From positions 39,977,457 to 40,041,456 of the forward strand of contig CM035235.1 in assembly GCA_020226215.1 (NCBI GenBank): a stretch of DNA of 64,000 nt, in the 5' to 3' direction. Shown here piece after piece: positions 11,901 to 23,972 of the stretch. The first letter of the stretch is position 1. Each line of letters opens with the position of its first letter. The DNA is from Sindora glabra (Eukaryota; Streptophyta; Magnoliopsida; Fabales; Fabaceae). The notes beneath the pieces are model-generated. The model was not told the DNA's origin and ran no database searches. It saw only the letters and a list, made by a program, of their open reading frames with translations. The position numbers and the translations under genes are program-made.

Positions 11901-14900
11901 AGTAAACAATATTGTGGCAGAAAATTAAGTAATAAAGGGAAACTATATGATGGGTTTGTGAGTTACAACTATGCGAAAGTCATTACCATAAGATAGTCAT
12001 CAGGGTTATTCTCAATGACAAAGCCATACAAATATAGAAGTTCCTGCATCAAGTGGATGGAAATGGAGACCATGTGGTTAGTTATAGAAACTTCAAGTAA
12101 AAAATACATGCCATTAACTAAATAGAGGCACTGCTACGTGAGTTTTATGCACCAAAAGATGTACATATGCACAATCAGAAGTATTCATAATGGCACCAGA
12201 AGAAATGATTTACTGCTGGTAAATGTGAACTTTAATAATTGAGGCAATCTCAGGGTAAGCCTCTCTTTAATAATTTGATTGAATATACTTTCTGCATTCA
12301 CATTTATTGAGAAATAATTAGAGTTTAGAGAAAAGGCAGAAGTAGAATGCTAGAGAGAATTGAAAAGAAAACTTCAATTATATTATTAAATGATATACTG
12401 GTTGAATACAATAAAAAACTTAACCCAAATGCTCTATTTACATAAAGCTCTTAAAAAATATAAAGACTCTAATGCCCTCAACATTGGCTGCAAGACAAGA
12501 AAGTCCAAACCCATAATATAATCTAGAATCAATCATAATTATTTAAAGATAATTTCCTATAACAAAATTAAAGATTGATGTCCATGAAAAGTAATAAAAG
12601 AAAGAGGAAAACGAAAGAGAGAAGTAAACAAGGAACCCCACCTGTGATTGCAGAATTCTTTTTTTTTTTATTTTATTTTAATAGAAGAAGAAATTTTATT
12701 AAAAGAAGGAGAAAGATACAAAAGAAAGAGGACAAGAAATCCTCAAATAGAAGGAGAAAAGCTAAAAGATACAAGACACACACACACCCAATCCACCTAT
12801 CAGTAATTTAAGATTGACTTCCAAATGCTTTGCAAATCTGTCAAACTAATTGCAGAATTTAAGTTCAAGGATGAACAATCCAAGCAAAACCATCAATAAT
12901 ATCAACATTACATACACATGCTTTGATATCACACTCAATAACTGTATAGGGACTAGTGGCACCAGTGAAGATTAAGAGCAAGAATAAATGCTAAATGCAG
13001 GGAAGAATATGTAGACTTGTCCAGAAAAAATGAAATTAAAAGAAAAAAGGACTAGTTTTAAGGTTAATGAGAGGGCAACAAGTATAATGCATGCATCTAC
13101 AGCATACAAGGATATGCTTTGTCATCATATCTCACAACTGCAGAGTATAAGACAGCCACTGCTACCAATCTCAGTTGGAAAACAGTGTGAGCAAATGCTA
13201 CATAATCAACAAATTTCTCAAACAAAAACAGAAATAGAAAAGAAGTCATTATGGTCAGCTTTGAAGAAAAAAACTGTTCACAATGCATCCAGGATGCTTT
13301 GACAATGAAAACAAAAGCTCTAAAATACGCAGAAGGGAAAACTTGAATTGAAAAGAGTAACTTAACATTTTTTTTTCCTTATGTTGTTTTCCATTTCTTA
13401 TGAGTTTATTTAAGAAGCAATAGCTGATTACCTCATTCCCTTTGTTGCCGTAACTGATGGAAATTTCTTGACTAATCTGCAAGGGACTTTGTGCTGCTTC
13501 ACAATTGAATTAAAAAAAAATGAATCACAGGAAGGGGAATAGATTTAATGACAACTTGAATGATGAATCTATTAAATGAAGATTGAAAAAGAAAACTTAG
13601 TTAGAATTTGTTAGGCTGAAATAGGCACAATGAAGAATAAACAAAAAACCACTGGACAAAGAAATGACTGGAAAAAAAAAACACAGAGATTGCTACCAGA
13701 AAGAAGGTACATAGAAAAGGGAACTCCTGCCATTTCTCCAGTTCCATCAACTTCCCAAGTTGCAACTGCCTTCAGATCTGAATGGCCAAGTAATCAAGGC
13801 AAATCCCACAAGGCATGTTTAACTCCATATTTAAAAAAACAATGGGCAAGCATCAAAAGGACCCAATCAATGGAGAAAATAAAAAGGAAGTACATTAATA
13901 ATATACAGTGAAGAAGTGATATGTTATGGTTCAAGCAACAGATTACCATGGTTGCAAAAGTCAATGCCAGGGACAAGACCCTCCACCCAAATAGTGTCCC
14001 CTTGAATCATGTTAGATGTCATTTCCTTGACCTGTTGATCAGATCCTTGAACCTGGCTTCCTAAAATATGAGTAGCCTACATTAATATGATTATTAAGAT
14101 TCAAGAAAAACTAAACAAGGATCTTTCTACTCCATAGCATACACATCATAAAGGGGGGAAAAGTCTTTTCAGAATTTTGTAAATAAAAAATGATCTCATG
14201 TTTTTCATCATCTTCACCATTTGTTGAAGTCTCAGAAGTTCTGTTAGTCAGATTGCAACTGTATTGTGCCTCCTGCATTTCTGGAAATACATAGTTATGG
14301 GGAAATGGGATGTTCAAAGCACGGCTCCAGAATACTGAATTCGCCCTGGCATTTAAACAAGACTGCTGTTAACATCAAAACTCCAAAGTTTAAAGCACTG
14401 ACAGTAAATATGGAGAGAGAGAGAGAAATAATTTAGAGTATTACAAAAGTTTACTAGAAATGCATACCAAAGGAAATCTTCAAAGCAGACCTCGCTGAAG
14501 AAACAGGCCAGAAGTATCAAAGCAATATCAGTATTGTTTACAATTTAGTCAATAATATACAGTTTAGAAACATAACTGACAAAAATGATCATATGCTTAG
14601 ATAAATCAGAAGACAGTTGAGAAGGTAGATATCATCTTGCTATGATAAATCACTGATAAATCACATTTACAGCAAAGGGGGGGGAACCCAAAGAAACAAA
14701 GAAATATGAAGGTGTAGACATGAAAAATTATGAAATCCTATCAAATTTCACAGCAACAAATATTTCATTTCCATGACCAGTGAAACTCTGAACATTTTTA
14801 GTTCTCCATATATGATTGTAATTTGTAAATGAAATATCCACAGATCTTACCCAGAAGCTTTTAGCCACATATACCATCATTACTAGCATCCCTGAAAGTT

Positions 14901-17900
14901 GTGTCTATCAAAATAAAAAATTTTAATTACACACATGGCAACAGATCAAGATGAACCTATTGGCAAATTTTAGCTACAGAAACAGCATTTTCGGACCACG
15001 AGAACTCATTCATTACTAATTTGGGTGAGGTATAGAAAGGTAAATATATTGCCAACACATACATGATTCCAACAATCTAGTGCTCATGATTGGAATGCAT
15101 CAATAAACTGTCAAAGCAGAAGCTGAATGGGTCAACCTGAGAATAAAATTTTATATGGATTGTCAAAAATGCCATTTATCTCAGTATAGGTTGGTTTTGC
15201 CCTTACTTTAGACCAAAGACCAAAGTGGATGGATAGCAATCTACGAATTACCACATTAAGATACTAAACCACACCAAGATCTCCAAATATTAATATACTC
15301 AAGAATGGTCTTAAATGTGAAGAGAAGCCAATAGCAAAGTGACAATATTTAAAATATTGACACTATAAATGCATTATACAAAGCTGTTTACTATGTGGGC
15401 CTATGTTTGCACTTTGCATAATAAAGAAGGATTTGTTAACCAAACTTTGAAGTAATCGTAAAATATCCTTTAATCTTGTTCTTTCACTGGTAGACTGCGG
15501 CCAAAAGAGAAGGCAATGCACAATATATTGAATGTGAATTGTGAGCCGGTGGCCTGTAAAATCCTCAGACATCTGAAATGGACTCTATCCCAGGCATTCC
15601 CAAGTAAGAAATATCATATAAGCATGTCAATGAATCATGAAATAAATGCACATAAAATGTTTTGAATAGCACTTGATAGGAAAAACAGATGAACACTTAA
15701 CACAGTTTGAGATATACACATTGAATCCCTAAAGTTGTCATGGTTTTCTGTAGGGGGAGGTAGCAGCAATTGAACTACATACATCCCCTCACAACAGTAC
15801 TTGAACACTTTTATTCCTTGCTCCCAAAACCAAATGAACAACATCACTGACATACTAGTCTGATATGAAATCATACTAAAACACTTGCAATTTCTCAAGG
15901 AATCAAACTAAACAATTCTGAATCACCCACATCGAACCACAAGAAAAATAATACAGAATACAAATTTACCCATCACATACATCTCTGGATCCCCATCAAG
16001 AGTCAAAAGTTTATTCACCAAAGCCTTCATTTTAGTATCATACAAGGACAGCAGGTTTTTCTTCTGCAAGATAACACAGTTGTCATAGTAACACATGCTG
16101 TTAACTAAGGTAGGCAGAAGTTTATAGGAGACTCAAGATAAGGTCCTTTATCTACATTAGAAAACCAGCTTTGCCTTATAGTTGATTCTTGTATTGGTTG
16201 TTTATCAACAATCTCTAGCAACATGGAAACTAAGAGCATGTTCCTGCTATGCATACAATTCTGTACCAGTAAGTAACAACAACAAACTGCAGATGTCAAA
16301 TTGACAAGTAATACTCAAAAGGATGTAGATGAAAGCTGCAGCATAAACAGGTCACAGAGACTACTTTACAAAATTTGAAAGTTAATAATACACATCACCT
16401 ATGGAAGTTGAATAAAAACAAAAGCCATAGGATAGCACCCAGTCCATAGTCTTGTTCTGTATTATGATATCTCTCTAAATTGGTAAAAAGGAATGTTCAC
16501 TTTTAATAGAGATGAGCATAAAGATAACTTACCTGCAGTTCAGTTGCACGGTACAATGATGTTCCCTTCAGTTCTTGAAGCTCCTCATCACTAAACCACA
16601 ACGGATTTCTAAAAGTGGTTGGAAGCATATTAAGATACCTGACTTACACAAGTAAATCCTTAAGGAAAAGATAAAGCAAAATTCTAAATGAAAAGTCAGA
16701 CACAGTCAATGATACGTACGGCTTCCATGAAGAATTCTTACGCAAATGCTCCACTGTCAGTAACAAAATTATTAAGAACCTGTCATCTACTTCTCCTTCT
16801 TCAAACATTGCCCTACATTCTGATCCTAGAAGTGGGTCTTGTAATACTCTCATTGGAGTTATTGCTAAATCAAGTGGAACAACCAGCAGAATCCCTATTT
16901 TGCAGAATATTGAAAACTACTTACTTTATCACCTTTCAAAAGCCAAAAGGTCAAGGAGAAAATTTTAGAAGAAAAAAAAAGGAAAAATCAGGAAATCGTT
17001 ATTTTAAACATTTATCAGCAAGAAGCTGTAGAAATGTTACACCTTAATTCAAGAACTGACTCCTTTTATGATTGCATTTAGATAGGCTTGATTTATTATG
17101 TAGTAGTTCGATTGACATTTTTGTTTAAATTATAAAATTTGTTACATTAATTTTCAATAAATTCCAATCTTAAGGAGAGTGTTTCAAATTACAGCACTTC
17201 CAAGTTTACTTCCAATTTTTATTTCAAGTAACAATAAACGCATGTCATGGACTAATCCAACTCATACTATCTTGCTCATTCAACTGAATCAGGCAAAAAT
17301 TTTAAATATAATTAACTACCTAATGCAAGCATCCAAATACAACCCATGTGATCTTGGTTGCAAGACATGAATAGTTAAATTTATCCAATCTGAAACTACA
17401 GACCCTTCATTGTGAAAATTTTGCATATGCTTCCTTCAAATTCCTTTTTTTTATTGAATTTATTTATAAAACTAAAAGATGCATTCATTGGACTCCCCTG
17501 GAATGGTAAAAGACAAATTCTGACTCATCTCAAATGGTAAATACACTGTAGGGTAAAGTGAATAATCACAGTTGTTGATGAGAAAATGAAGGGAGAGATA
17601 ATTACAAATTAAAAAATTAACTTTTTAGCAGCTTGCTATTTATCAAATTCTCAGCTTTTAATTTTCTTATCAATGATTGTGATTATTTACTTTACTCATT
17701 AAAGTACTTCTTACACTTTAGAGGAACCAAATTCAAAAAGAGACCACATGAACCTAAATTACAGGGTTAACAACCAAAAAGAAATGCATGGAAGGTGTGA
17801 CATAAGCATGATACCATATGGTTTGCATATAAAATTTTTGGCTTTCTGAATAGGCCCGCTTCTGATTGAATGGAAAGAACAGAGCTTTTGCTAGTATAAT

Positions 17901-18274
17901 TTACATATAGTGCTTTAATATTCTGGTTTTGCCTAATTCACATTCACGTATACCAAATAACAGAGTAAAGCAGTGGAATCACAATTCATACATAAAACGC
18001 TTGCAACTTTGTCTGCGGATGTGTTAAAAGTGTCTGAGGATTTAGATTACCGTCAGAAACATCTTTATCAGCAAAGATACCAAACCCTTTTCTGGAATCA
18101 CAGTATTTGATATTGCAACCTCGTAGTTCAACTTTATTTGCCTGAATCCAACAGCCAGACACATTTTATCAAAGTACAACCGGTTCTCCTGACATTATAT
18201 CAAATAAAAACATCAAAAGGAACCTGTAGCCATTGCAGGAAATGTTGGAGCTTCGCTTCTTCTGGACTCGCCAT
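8930..18274 (-). CDS. SET-domain protein lysine methyltransferase, RuBisCO LSMT-like family, 16 exons
   Basis: Coding exons in gene order: 18224-18274, 18051-18141, 16720-16894, 16533-16638, 15981-16063, 14468-14494, 14218-14345, 13947-14060, 13697-13777, 13432-13496, 11987-12043, 11205-11276, 10815-11063, 10412-10527, 10010-10123, 8930-9092. They sum to 1692 nt (563 residues plus stop TAG), all introns are GT-AG, and every phase matches. The start ATG at 18274 has an in-frame TGA nine bases upstream. SET features seen: GxG-type motif KGFG (residues 35-38), WANSVFWSRAL (178-188), GIDFCNHD (252-259, the NH cofactor motif), ISYGNKGN (299-306, Tyr301 in the catalytic position) and ELLYLYGF (308-315). 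The C-terminal half (about 340-540) fits the helical LSMT substrate-binding region. The family transfers methyl groups from S-adenosylmethionine to protein lysines; the substrate here is unknown. No plastid transit peptide is evident in the short N-terminus. Residues about 200-245 are a Ser/Thr/Gln-rich insertion. No frameshift or internal stop was found, so the gene is likely functional. Confidence 0.94.
9236..9580. mobile_element. MITE-like element in the last intron of the SET gene
   Basis: The left side (TTTGTTTACTATTTTTAAAAAC) and right side on the minus strand (TTTTGTTTTCAGAAATTATTC and CTATTTTTAAAAAC) form imperfect inverted repeats. A diverged copy sits at the matching place in the duplicate (about 24165-24460), so the insertion predates the duplication. 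Confidence 0.45.
9697..9920 (-). mobile_element. solo LTR in the last intron of the SET gene (family L1)
   Basis: On the minus strand it ends TTTCTCAACA. It aligns along its length with the LTRs of the small element at 24831-26704 and with the solo LTR at 12305-12564. Orientation is the same sense as the gene. The matching place in the duplicate (24680-24830 plus 26705-26785) carries the same LTR, so it also predates the duplication. Confidence 0.65.
12305..12564 (-). mobile_element. solo LTR in intron 10 of the SET gene (family L1)
   Basis: On the minus strand it starts TGTTATAGGAAATTATC and ends ATTTCTCAATA. It shares blocks with the LTRs at 24831-25123, including TTAAGTTTTTTATTGTATT-like and CTTCTGCCTTTTCTCTAAA-like segments. 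Flanking five bases are ACATT (12300-12304) and AAATT (12565-12569), a likely worn target duplication. Confidence 0.7.
12658..12848 (-). mobile_element. 5'-truncated LINE tail with 11-bp target duplication, intron 10
   Basis: Flanked by exact direct repeats ATTGCAGAATT at 12647-12657 and 12849-12859. On the minus strand the insert ends in an A-rich tail preceded by an AATAAAATTTCTTCTTC-type stretch, typical of plant L1-like LINE 3' ends. Sense is the same as the host gene. Only the last 190 bases or so of an element were copied; a SINE is the alternative. Confidence 0.65.
17551..17697. mobile_element. foldback MITE in intron 2 of the SET gene
   Basis: The left 37 bases (starting GGGTAAAGTGAATAATCAC) are nearly the reverse complement of the right end (GAGTAAAGTAAATAATCAC on the minus strand), with a spacer of about 70 bases. 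The RNA could form a strong hairpin. Size and structure fit a small Stowaway-like or foldback element. Confidence 0.65.
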
Positions 18275-18345
18275 AGCTATTCAGTTAATTGCTTTGATTC
18301 CAGATGGAGGAGGGTTTTAGCTTCAAGGGGTTAACGTTATTCTAT
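18275..18345 (-). promoter_or_regulatory. 5' leader and proximal promoter of the SET gene
   Basis: The bases just upstream of the ATG contain no other ATG and carry an AAACCCT motif (minus strand, about 18313-18319), which matches the plant telo-box found in many 5' leaders. A TATA-like AT stretch lies near 18340-18350. The transcription start is not visible from sequence, so the assignment is positional. Confidence 0.35.
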
Positions 18346-18377
18346 AATAAGAATAGTAATAGTAATAGTAATAACTA

Positions 18378-18431
18378 GAAATGGAAATATGCACCCTACC
18401 AAAAAAAAAAAAAGGAAATGGAAATATGCAC
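18378..18431. repeat. 17-bp direct repeat around a poly(A) stub, upstream of the SET gene
   Basis: GAAATGGAAATATGCAC occurs at 18378-18394 and 18415-18431, separated by about 20 bases made mostly of a run of A. This is the footprint expected from a very short retroposed insertion with target duplication; a simple local duplication is the alternative. Confidence 0.55.
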
Positions 18432-19519
18432 GCATCAAATTAGTTTTTTCACATTTAAACGCAGAGTAATGCTAGTCATTTTTATTATCCTTTTACTTTT
18501 TCCTTTTCAAAATAAAAAAATGGTGACCCAGCCAATTTTTTTTACAAGCTGAAAAAATATTCTTTTATTTATATGAAAAGGTAAGTAAGGGGAGTGAAAA
18601 TTAAGAAGTGTGACAAGCTTTATTATTAAATGGAAATCTAGATATAAGATATTTTTTCTTCTCATTTTTATTTATTCATAGAATTAATAGCATTTTCAAA
18701 ATTTTGCCATGATTTTATATTATTATCAAAATTCTCTTCATACGCACTCTCACACGTATTCAAAGGCTTTCTTTTTATTTAAGAAATAAAAAATAAAGAT
18801 ATATTTAATAACCTTTAAATAGTTATAAGTTGGTGGAAAAAAGTACAATATGCTCAAATAATTTTAAATTTTAATTTACATCAATTAATATTTTTAGGTA
18901 TTTATTAATAAAGAACTTATGCTGAATGATAAAATTTTTACCTCTTTTAGTAAAAGAATGGGCGTAAGCCTAAAAAAGATTGAATTGTTTTATTTTTTTA
19001 ATTGTAAGAATGATTAAATAATTAGACATATATATGTAATAATTAGAGATCAAGTCCTAATGTTTTGAAGAGTACAAAAACTTTTAAAAACATTGCATGT
19101 AACTTGAACTCAGATTGAATTGTTTTTTTTTTTAACTCTCAATTAAAGTAATTAAAATTTTATATAAATAATCTTTTTTAAATTTGTGATACATGAGGTA
19201 AAAATTTGTTAAAAAATATTTTTAAAAAATAGAAATTACAATATGATGATTTGTGAAAAAGAGATAAAAATTTCATAAGAAAAAAAAGTGATTAGAAATG
19301 ATGGATAAAAAATTATATTTAAAAATTGAAAATATAGGAGGGAAGAGAGAGAGAGAAAGGTGGGTGATTTTTATAAATTATAATAATTGAATTAAAATTA
19401 TAGAATTATTCTACATTTTCTTAAAATTGGAAACATACAAATGGAGTCCATCCCTTCTCGATCATCTATTTATTAATAAATTAATAATTAATAATAATAA
19501 ATATATAGATTTCTACTAA
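18432..19519. other. AT-rich intergenic DNA upstream of the SET gene
   Basis: No gene or clear repeat boundary. Part may be the lost 5' portion (LTR, gag) of the copia element that follows, but I cannot recognise it. Confidence 0.5.
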
Positions 19520-22432
19520 TAAAACATTTGAGTTAGTGCATCCAAATATTTAAGGTCCTTGGCTTTATCTAATGAAAAATTGTTCAGAGTTATTACAAAT
19601 CTTTCATACTTTTCATAATAAAGTTTTGAATCAATTTAATACATTTATCCCTTATTTGTGTAGTGATAATTCTAAAGAATATTTTTCTACTTAATTTGCA
19701 TCTTATTTGTCTCAACATGAAATATTCATCAATCTTATCGTGCAATTACTTAATAGCAAAATGGATAATATCAAAGTGGAGTAGCTAAATGAAAGAAGCA
19801 TCACTTAACGAAAGTTTTACATGCTTTATTGTATCAAATGAATTGCTTAAGATTTTTTAGATTGATGTAGTTTCCACAACCTATTTCTTAATTATTTGAA
19901 TACCTTATTTAATTTTTTATGGTCAAATACTTTACTCCATATTGTTTCCTTCTCAGTTTTTGTTTCTTTTTTTTTCACATATTCTTGGTTGTATTTTTTA
20001 TGTTCAAAATCATCATCCTTGGGTATCTAAATTCAGCACATGATCCTTAAAGTGTATATTTCTTAGATATTCTACACAAAAATGATATCAATGTTACTTT
20101 CCTAGTTTGAATCAGTAATTATATCTTCTTATACTACATTATTTAAGTTTATTCCTTTTTTTAGCTCTTTTAACCCCTCTTTTTCCTTAAAGTATGTATT
20201 TCTTGGGTATTCTACACAAAAAAAGTATCAGTATTACTCTCTTAATTTAAATCGTTATATTGTATCTTCTTATATTACACTATTTAAGTTCATTCCCTTT
20301 TTTAGCTCTTTTAACCCCTTTTTTTCCATATTTGAATTTGATCCTCTTAATGAATATTTTTTTATGAATTCTTCTCCTTAAGAATCTTAAGCCTCTCTAG
20401 AAATAATTGAGCTCATCCTCTTATTAAACATATTTATTCTTATAGAGTGTAACTACTAGTTACAACATCTCTACCTAACAACATCGAACAATCTAAAGCT
20501 ACACTAATCATTAACTTACCTCCAATTTTATCTCCTCTACCAGTTTCTTTCTCATTAAATCCAACTTCTTTGTCATATGATCTTGATATCTCTATGACCT
20601 ACTAGAAAGGTACTTACTGTTATACTCAATGAAGTAACACTAATCACCCTTATCATATTTCTAACTATGTCTTTTATACCTTCATACTTATGTTCTCCTA
20701 ATCATTTCTTACCTTGCTTAATTCTTTATTATTCCTAAGTTTGACACAACAGCACTCTCTCATTCTAGATGGTGCACTGTTATAAAGCAAGAAATACATG
20801 CTTTTACTGCAAATTAGACATAATATATTGTATCGTTACCATATAGGAAAAAAATCTATTAAATGCAAGTGAGTGTATACAATGAAATTAACCTTGATGG
20901 TATTATTGCTCATTTGAAGGCCTATTTAATGGCAAAAAGGTATGTATAAACTTATGATATGGATTATTTAAAAACTTTCTCTCTTATTGCTAAAATCACT
21001 TTAATTAAGTTATTTATCTTTTTTGCTATCTCTCATGACTAGCTTCTTTATTAACTTAATGTTAAAAATGTTTTCTTGCATGGTGATTTCATTTAAGAGC
21101 TGTATTTGAAATAACTACCTAGATTTGTTACTCATAGGAAATATGGAAAAGTTTGTTAACTAAAAAAATCTTTGCATGGCCTAAAATAGTCTTTTTGATA
21201 TTAGTTTAGGAAATTTAATGAGATATTTATCAAATTTAAGATGAAAAAAAGTAACCATTATTATTTAGTGTTTTATAAATAGTTAGATTTTAGTTGTATT
21301 TGGCTATGTATGTGAATGATATTATGATCACTAGTAGTGATAGATTGAATATTTCAAAGTTGAAATATTTTCTTTTAACCAAGTTTCAAGTTAAAGACCT
21401 TGGAAAACTCCAATATTTCCTAGGGATTGAAATCATTTAAGCAAGGAAAGGAATCTTCTTATTTTAGAGGAAGTATGTTTTTGATCTCTTGAGTGGAATA
21501 AGAATACTTGAATCTAAAACTGGCAATACTCTTTTAATTTTGAATGTTAAGCTTGGCTTAAAAGATAGGGAATTGCTAGAAGATCTAGGACGATATAAAT
21601 GACTAATAGGTAAATTAAACTACTTTACCATAACTAAACTAGATATTACCTTTTTGATAAGTATAGTAAGTTAATTTATAAATCTTTTTCAAGAACTTCA
21701 CATTAGGATGTAATTATGCACGTCCTAAGATATCTCTATAAAGCATCTAGGTATGGAATCTTCTATAAAAATCATAATCATTACAAAATTAAAAGTTTAT
21801 TTAATGTAGATAGGTAAGATATCTTATGGATAAAAGGTCCATCTTTAGACATTGTGTGTTTGTTGGTGAAAATCATGTATCTTGAAAAAGTAAAAAATAG
21901 GCAATGGTGTCACATTCAAGCATAGAGTTCGAGTATTGAGCCATAGCTTATGCTACATTTAAACTTGTATGGATTTCTTACCTTTTTCATTAGCTTGGAA
22001 TTAAGTCTTCTAGAGCTATACAGTTGTGGTGTAATAATTGAGTTGCTTCTTGTATTGTTGCAAATCTAATTTTTCATTAATAAACAAAACATATAGAAGT
22101 TTATTGTCCTTTAGTAGAGAGAAACTTTAGGAAAGAATTGTTGGTATTAATATTAAACATATTAAAACTAGGGAATAATTGGTTAATTTATTTTCTAAAG
22201 CTTTTTGAGAGAATTAAGTTAATGATATTTGTAACAAGTTTGGCATATTTGATATCTATACTTCAATTTGAAAGAAAGTGTTAGTAGATAATTAAATATG
22301 AATTATAAGCTTATTGGCCTAGATGAATTTTAGGCCTATTGTAACCTTATAGATGTATATATTATAAATAGATGTACTAACCTTTAGCTAAAGCATGGTT
22401 TCAGAAATAACTCTTTACTAACAAGTATAAAC
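19520..22432 (+). mobile_element. decayed Ty1/copia retrotransposon: integrase, RT, RNase H and 3' LTR start
   Basis: Conceptual reading with frame changes and stops shows integrase blocks near 19520-19910 (HPNI.GPWLY, SDNSKEYFS, YLSQHE). A CK.V.T-like segment at 20870 leads into RT (FLHGDF, LKKSLHGLK near 21075-21185). Next are the RT motif with V.DIMITSS and KDLGKLQYFLGIEI at 21310-21440, GKLNYFTITKLDI at 21610-21650, and RNase H blocks ending near 22270 (CFVGE-like, TKHIEVYCP). A purine stretch at about 22275 precedes TGTTAGTAGATAATTAAATATG, the likely start of the 3' LTR. The 5' end with gag and LTR was not found. The element cannot be active. Confidence 0.85.
20045..20328 (+). repeat. 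140-bp tandem duplication inside copia integrase
   Basis: Units 20045-20184 and 20185-20328 both start CCTTAAAGT and share the TTTTTTAGCTCTTTTAACCCC block. They cover the end of the integrase reading (LKC.FL.YS-like) twice, so this is a duplication after or during the element's decay. Confidence 0.8.
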
Positions 22433-23675
22433 GGATTTCTAGAATATACTTATTGATATTTCAAACTTAAGGACTTAAGGCTATAGAAGTTATCCTTTGA
22501 CCCTTAAAAAAGGATTTAAATTCTTCAAAATAAACTTTAAGATCATTAATGAAAACTAAAGTATCATAATAAAGTAAAAACTAGAGCTGCAAGTTAGATT
22601 GATAGTATCACTGTCTAAATTTCCAATTAGATGTGCTCTTTCACTTAAATTTCTCATAACTAGAACTTGATTTACTACATACTTCATCATCATTTGAGCT
22701 AAAAAAAGGTCCACGTTAGGAGTAGTTATCTATGGTACTTTACATATTCACTCATTTAAAAGGCATAGTTCAAACACCATAATCTCCTATAAGTGAAAAC
22801 CAAATAGTCAAATTTGTTAAGTGATAACAAAGATAAGCTCGATGCTTATTTTGATAATACCCATTAGCTTGATCTAAGGCTCTTCTAATTACAACCATAA
22901 AAGCAATTCCATGCTTGAGTAGAGATGAATGGAAAACCATAAAATCATATTGAAGTTACAAAATTTCTCTCATTATGTAACAGAAGACTAACTAATAACA
23001 TATTTAATTTTACAAAGCTACCAAATCGATAGCCATGAAAATATTATGTCATGTTTCTAACTTTTATTTACTTCAAAGTATCTCATATTTTGAAAAGTAT
23101 ATAGATCTAATGTTACATGAAGATTTTACTCAGATTCTTCTACCTTAGGTCTCTTTCTTTTCACTTTTGCCAATTTGCCATATGCTTGAATGTCTCTAAG
23201 TGTCAACAAACTAATCAAAGTATTAACAATTATTGCATAAAACTACTTCTTAGCAAGTATGAGATTTACCACTTTTGTAAATAGTGTGCATATTGAGATT
23301 TTAACATATTTTGTCTTTATTCCTTCTAAAATAAATCTCTTTTTTAAATATGCAGTGCTAAAATATTCATGATTTAAATAGAGTGAAGTCTTAACTTTAT
23401 TAAAGTTTCTTGAGCAAGGATCACTTTTTGTAGCAGCATAATCAATAGACAATTCCATTGAATTACTGAAAGATGTTTTAGTAAGATTGCTTGAATTTTA
23501 CATTTGTACCTTATGCTTTATTGCTTTTGCTAACCTTTTTCTTGATCTATACAAAGGAGATCCATGAAGATAATTCTATTGAAGTGAAAATATTTTTAAC
23601 CATAATTAAGGTAATCAACTATTGATCTAGTCTCAAACTTTGGATATAAGCTCTAACCCATGTAGAAAAAGATGT
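22433..23675. other. unclassified intergenic DNA between copia remnant and duplicate
   Basis: No gene recognised. A minus-strand frame at 23243-23458 has a faint resemblance to the end of copia RNase H but is too weak to call. Confidence 0.45.
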
Positions 23676-23972
23676 TAAGAGAAATTAAATATTTTTTTGT
23701 ACATTCTCAATAAAGAGATTTGAACCTAGACTTTCTTATATATTATCCAAGCTTACCACCACCTAGTGGCTTTAGAAATTCAACTTAGTGATCAATGCTA
23801 CTTTCCATAACCACTTCCTCACACACAACTAACTTACTTACATATGGTAGATATCATACATAAATCTATCATGTAACTTTCACAGGTTTATTCTTAACAT
23901 TTAAGATATAGTTTCATAAAATTATCTAGCAGTTCATGACAGACTTGTGAGGACTTTATCATGGTAACATTG

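Noticed and set aside
13630..13911. Plus-strand frame of 93 codons
   Set aside because: Antisense to exon 9 of the SET gene, which encodes the conserved NHDLKAVATWEV segment on the other strand.
15363..15898. Minus-strand frames in intron 5, including a SEDF-like stretch that first looked like a missing exon
   Set aside because: Splicing it in gives a stop; the exon-5 donor at GAGAT/GTATGT joined to the microexon restores the frame and the family sequence.
23243..23458. Minus-strand 71-codon frame with IKTKYV...LFTKVVN, similar to the end of copia RNase H
   Set aside because: Similarity is short and lacks the ADPMTK-type motif.
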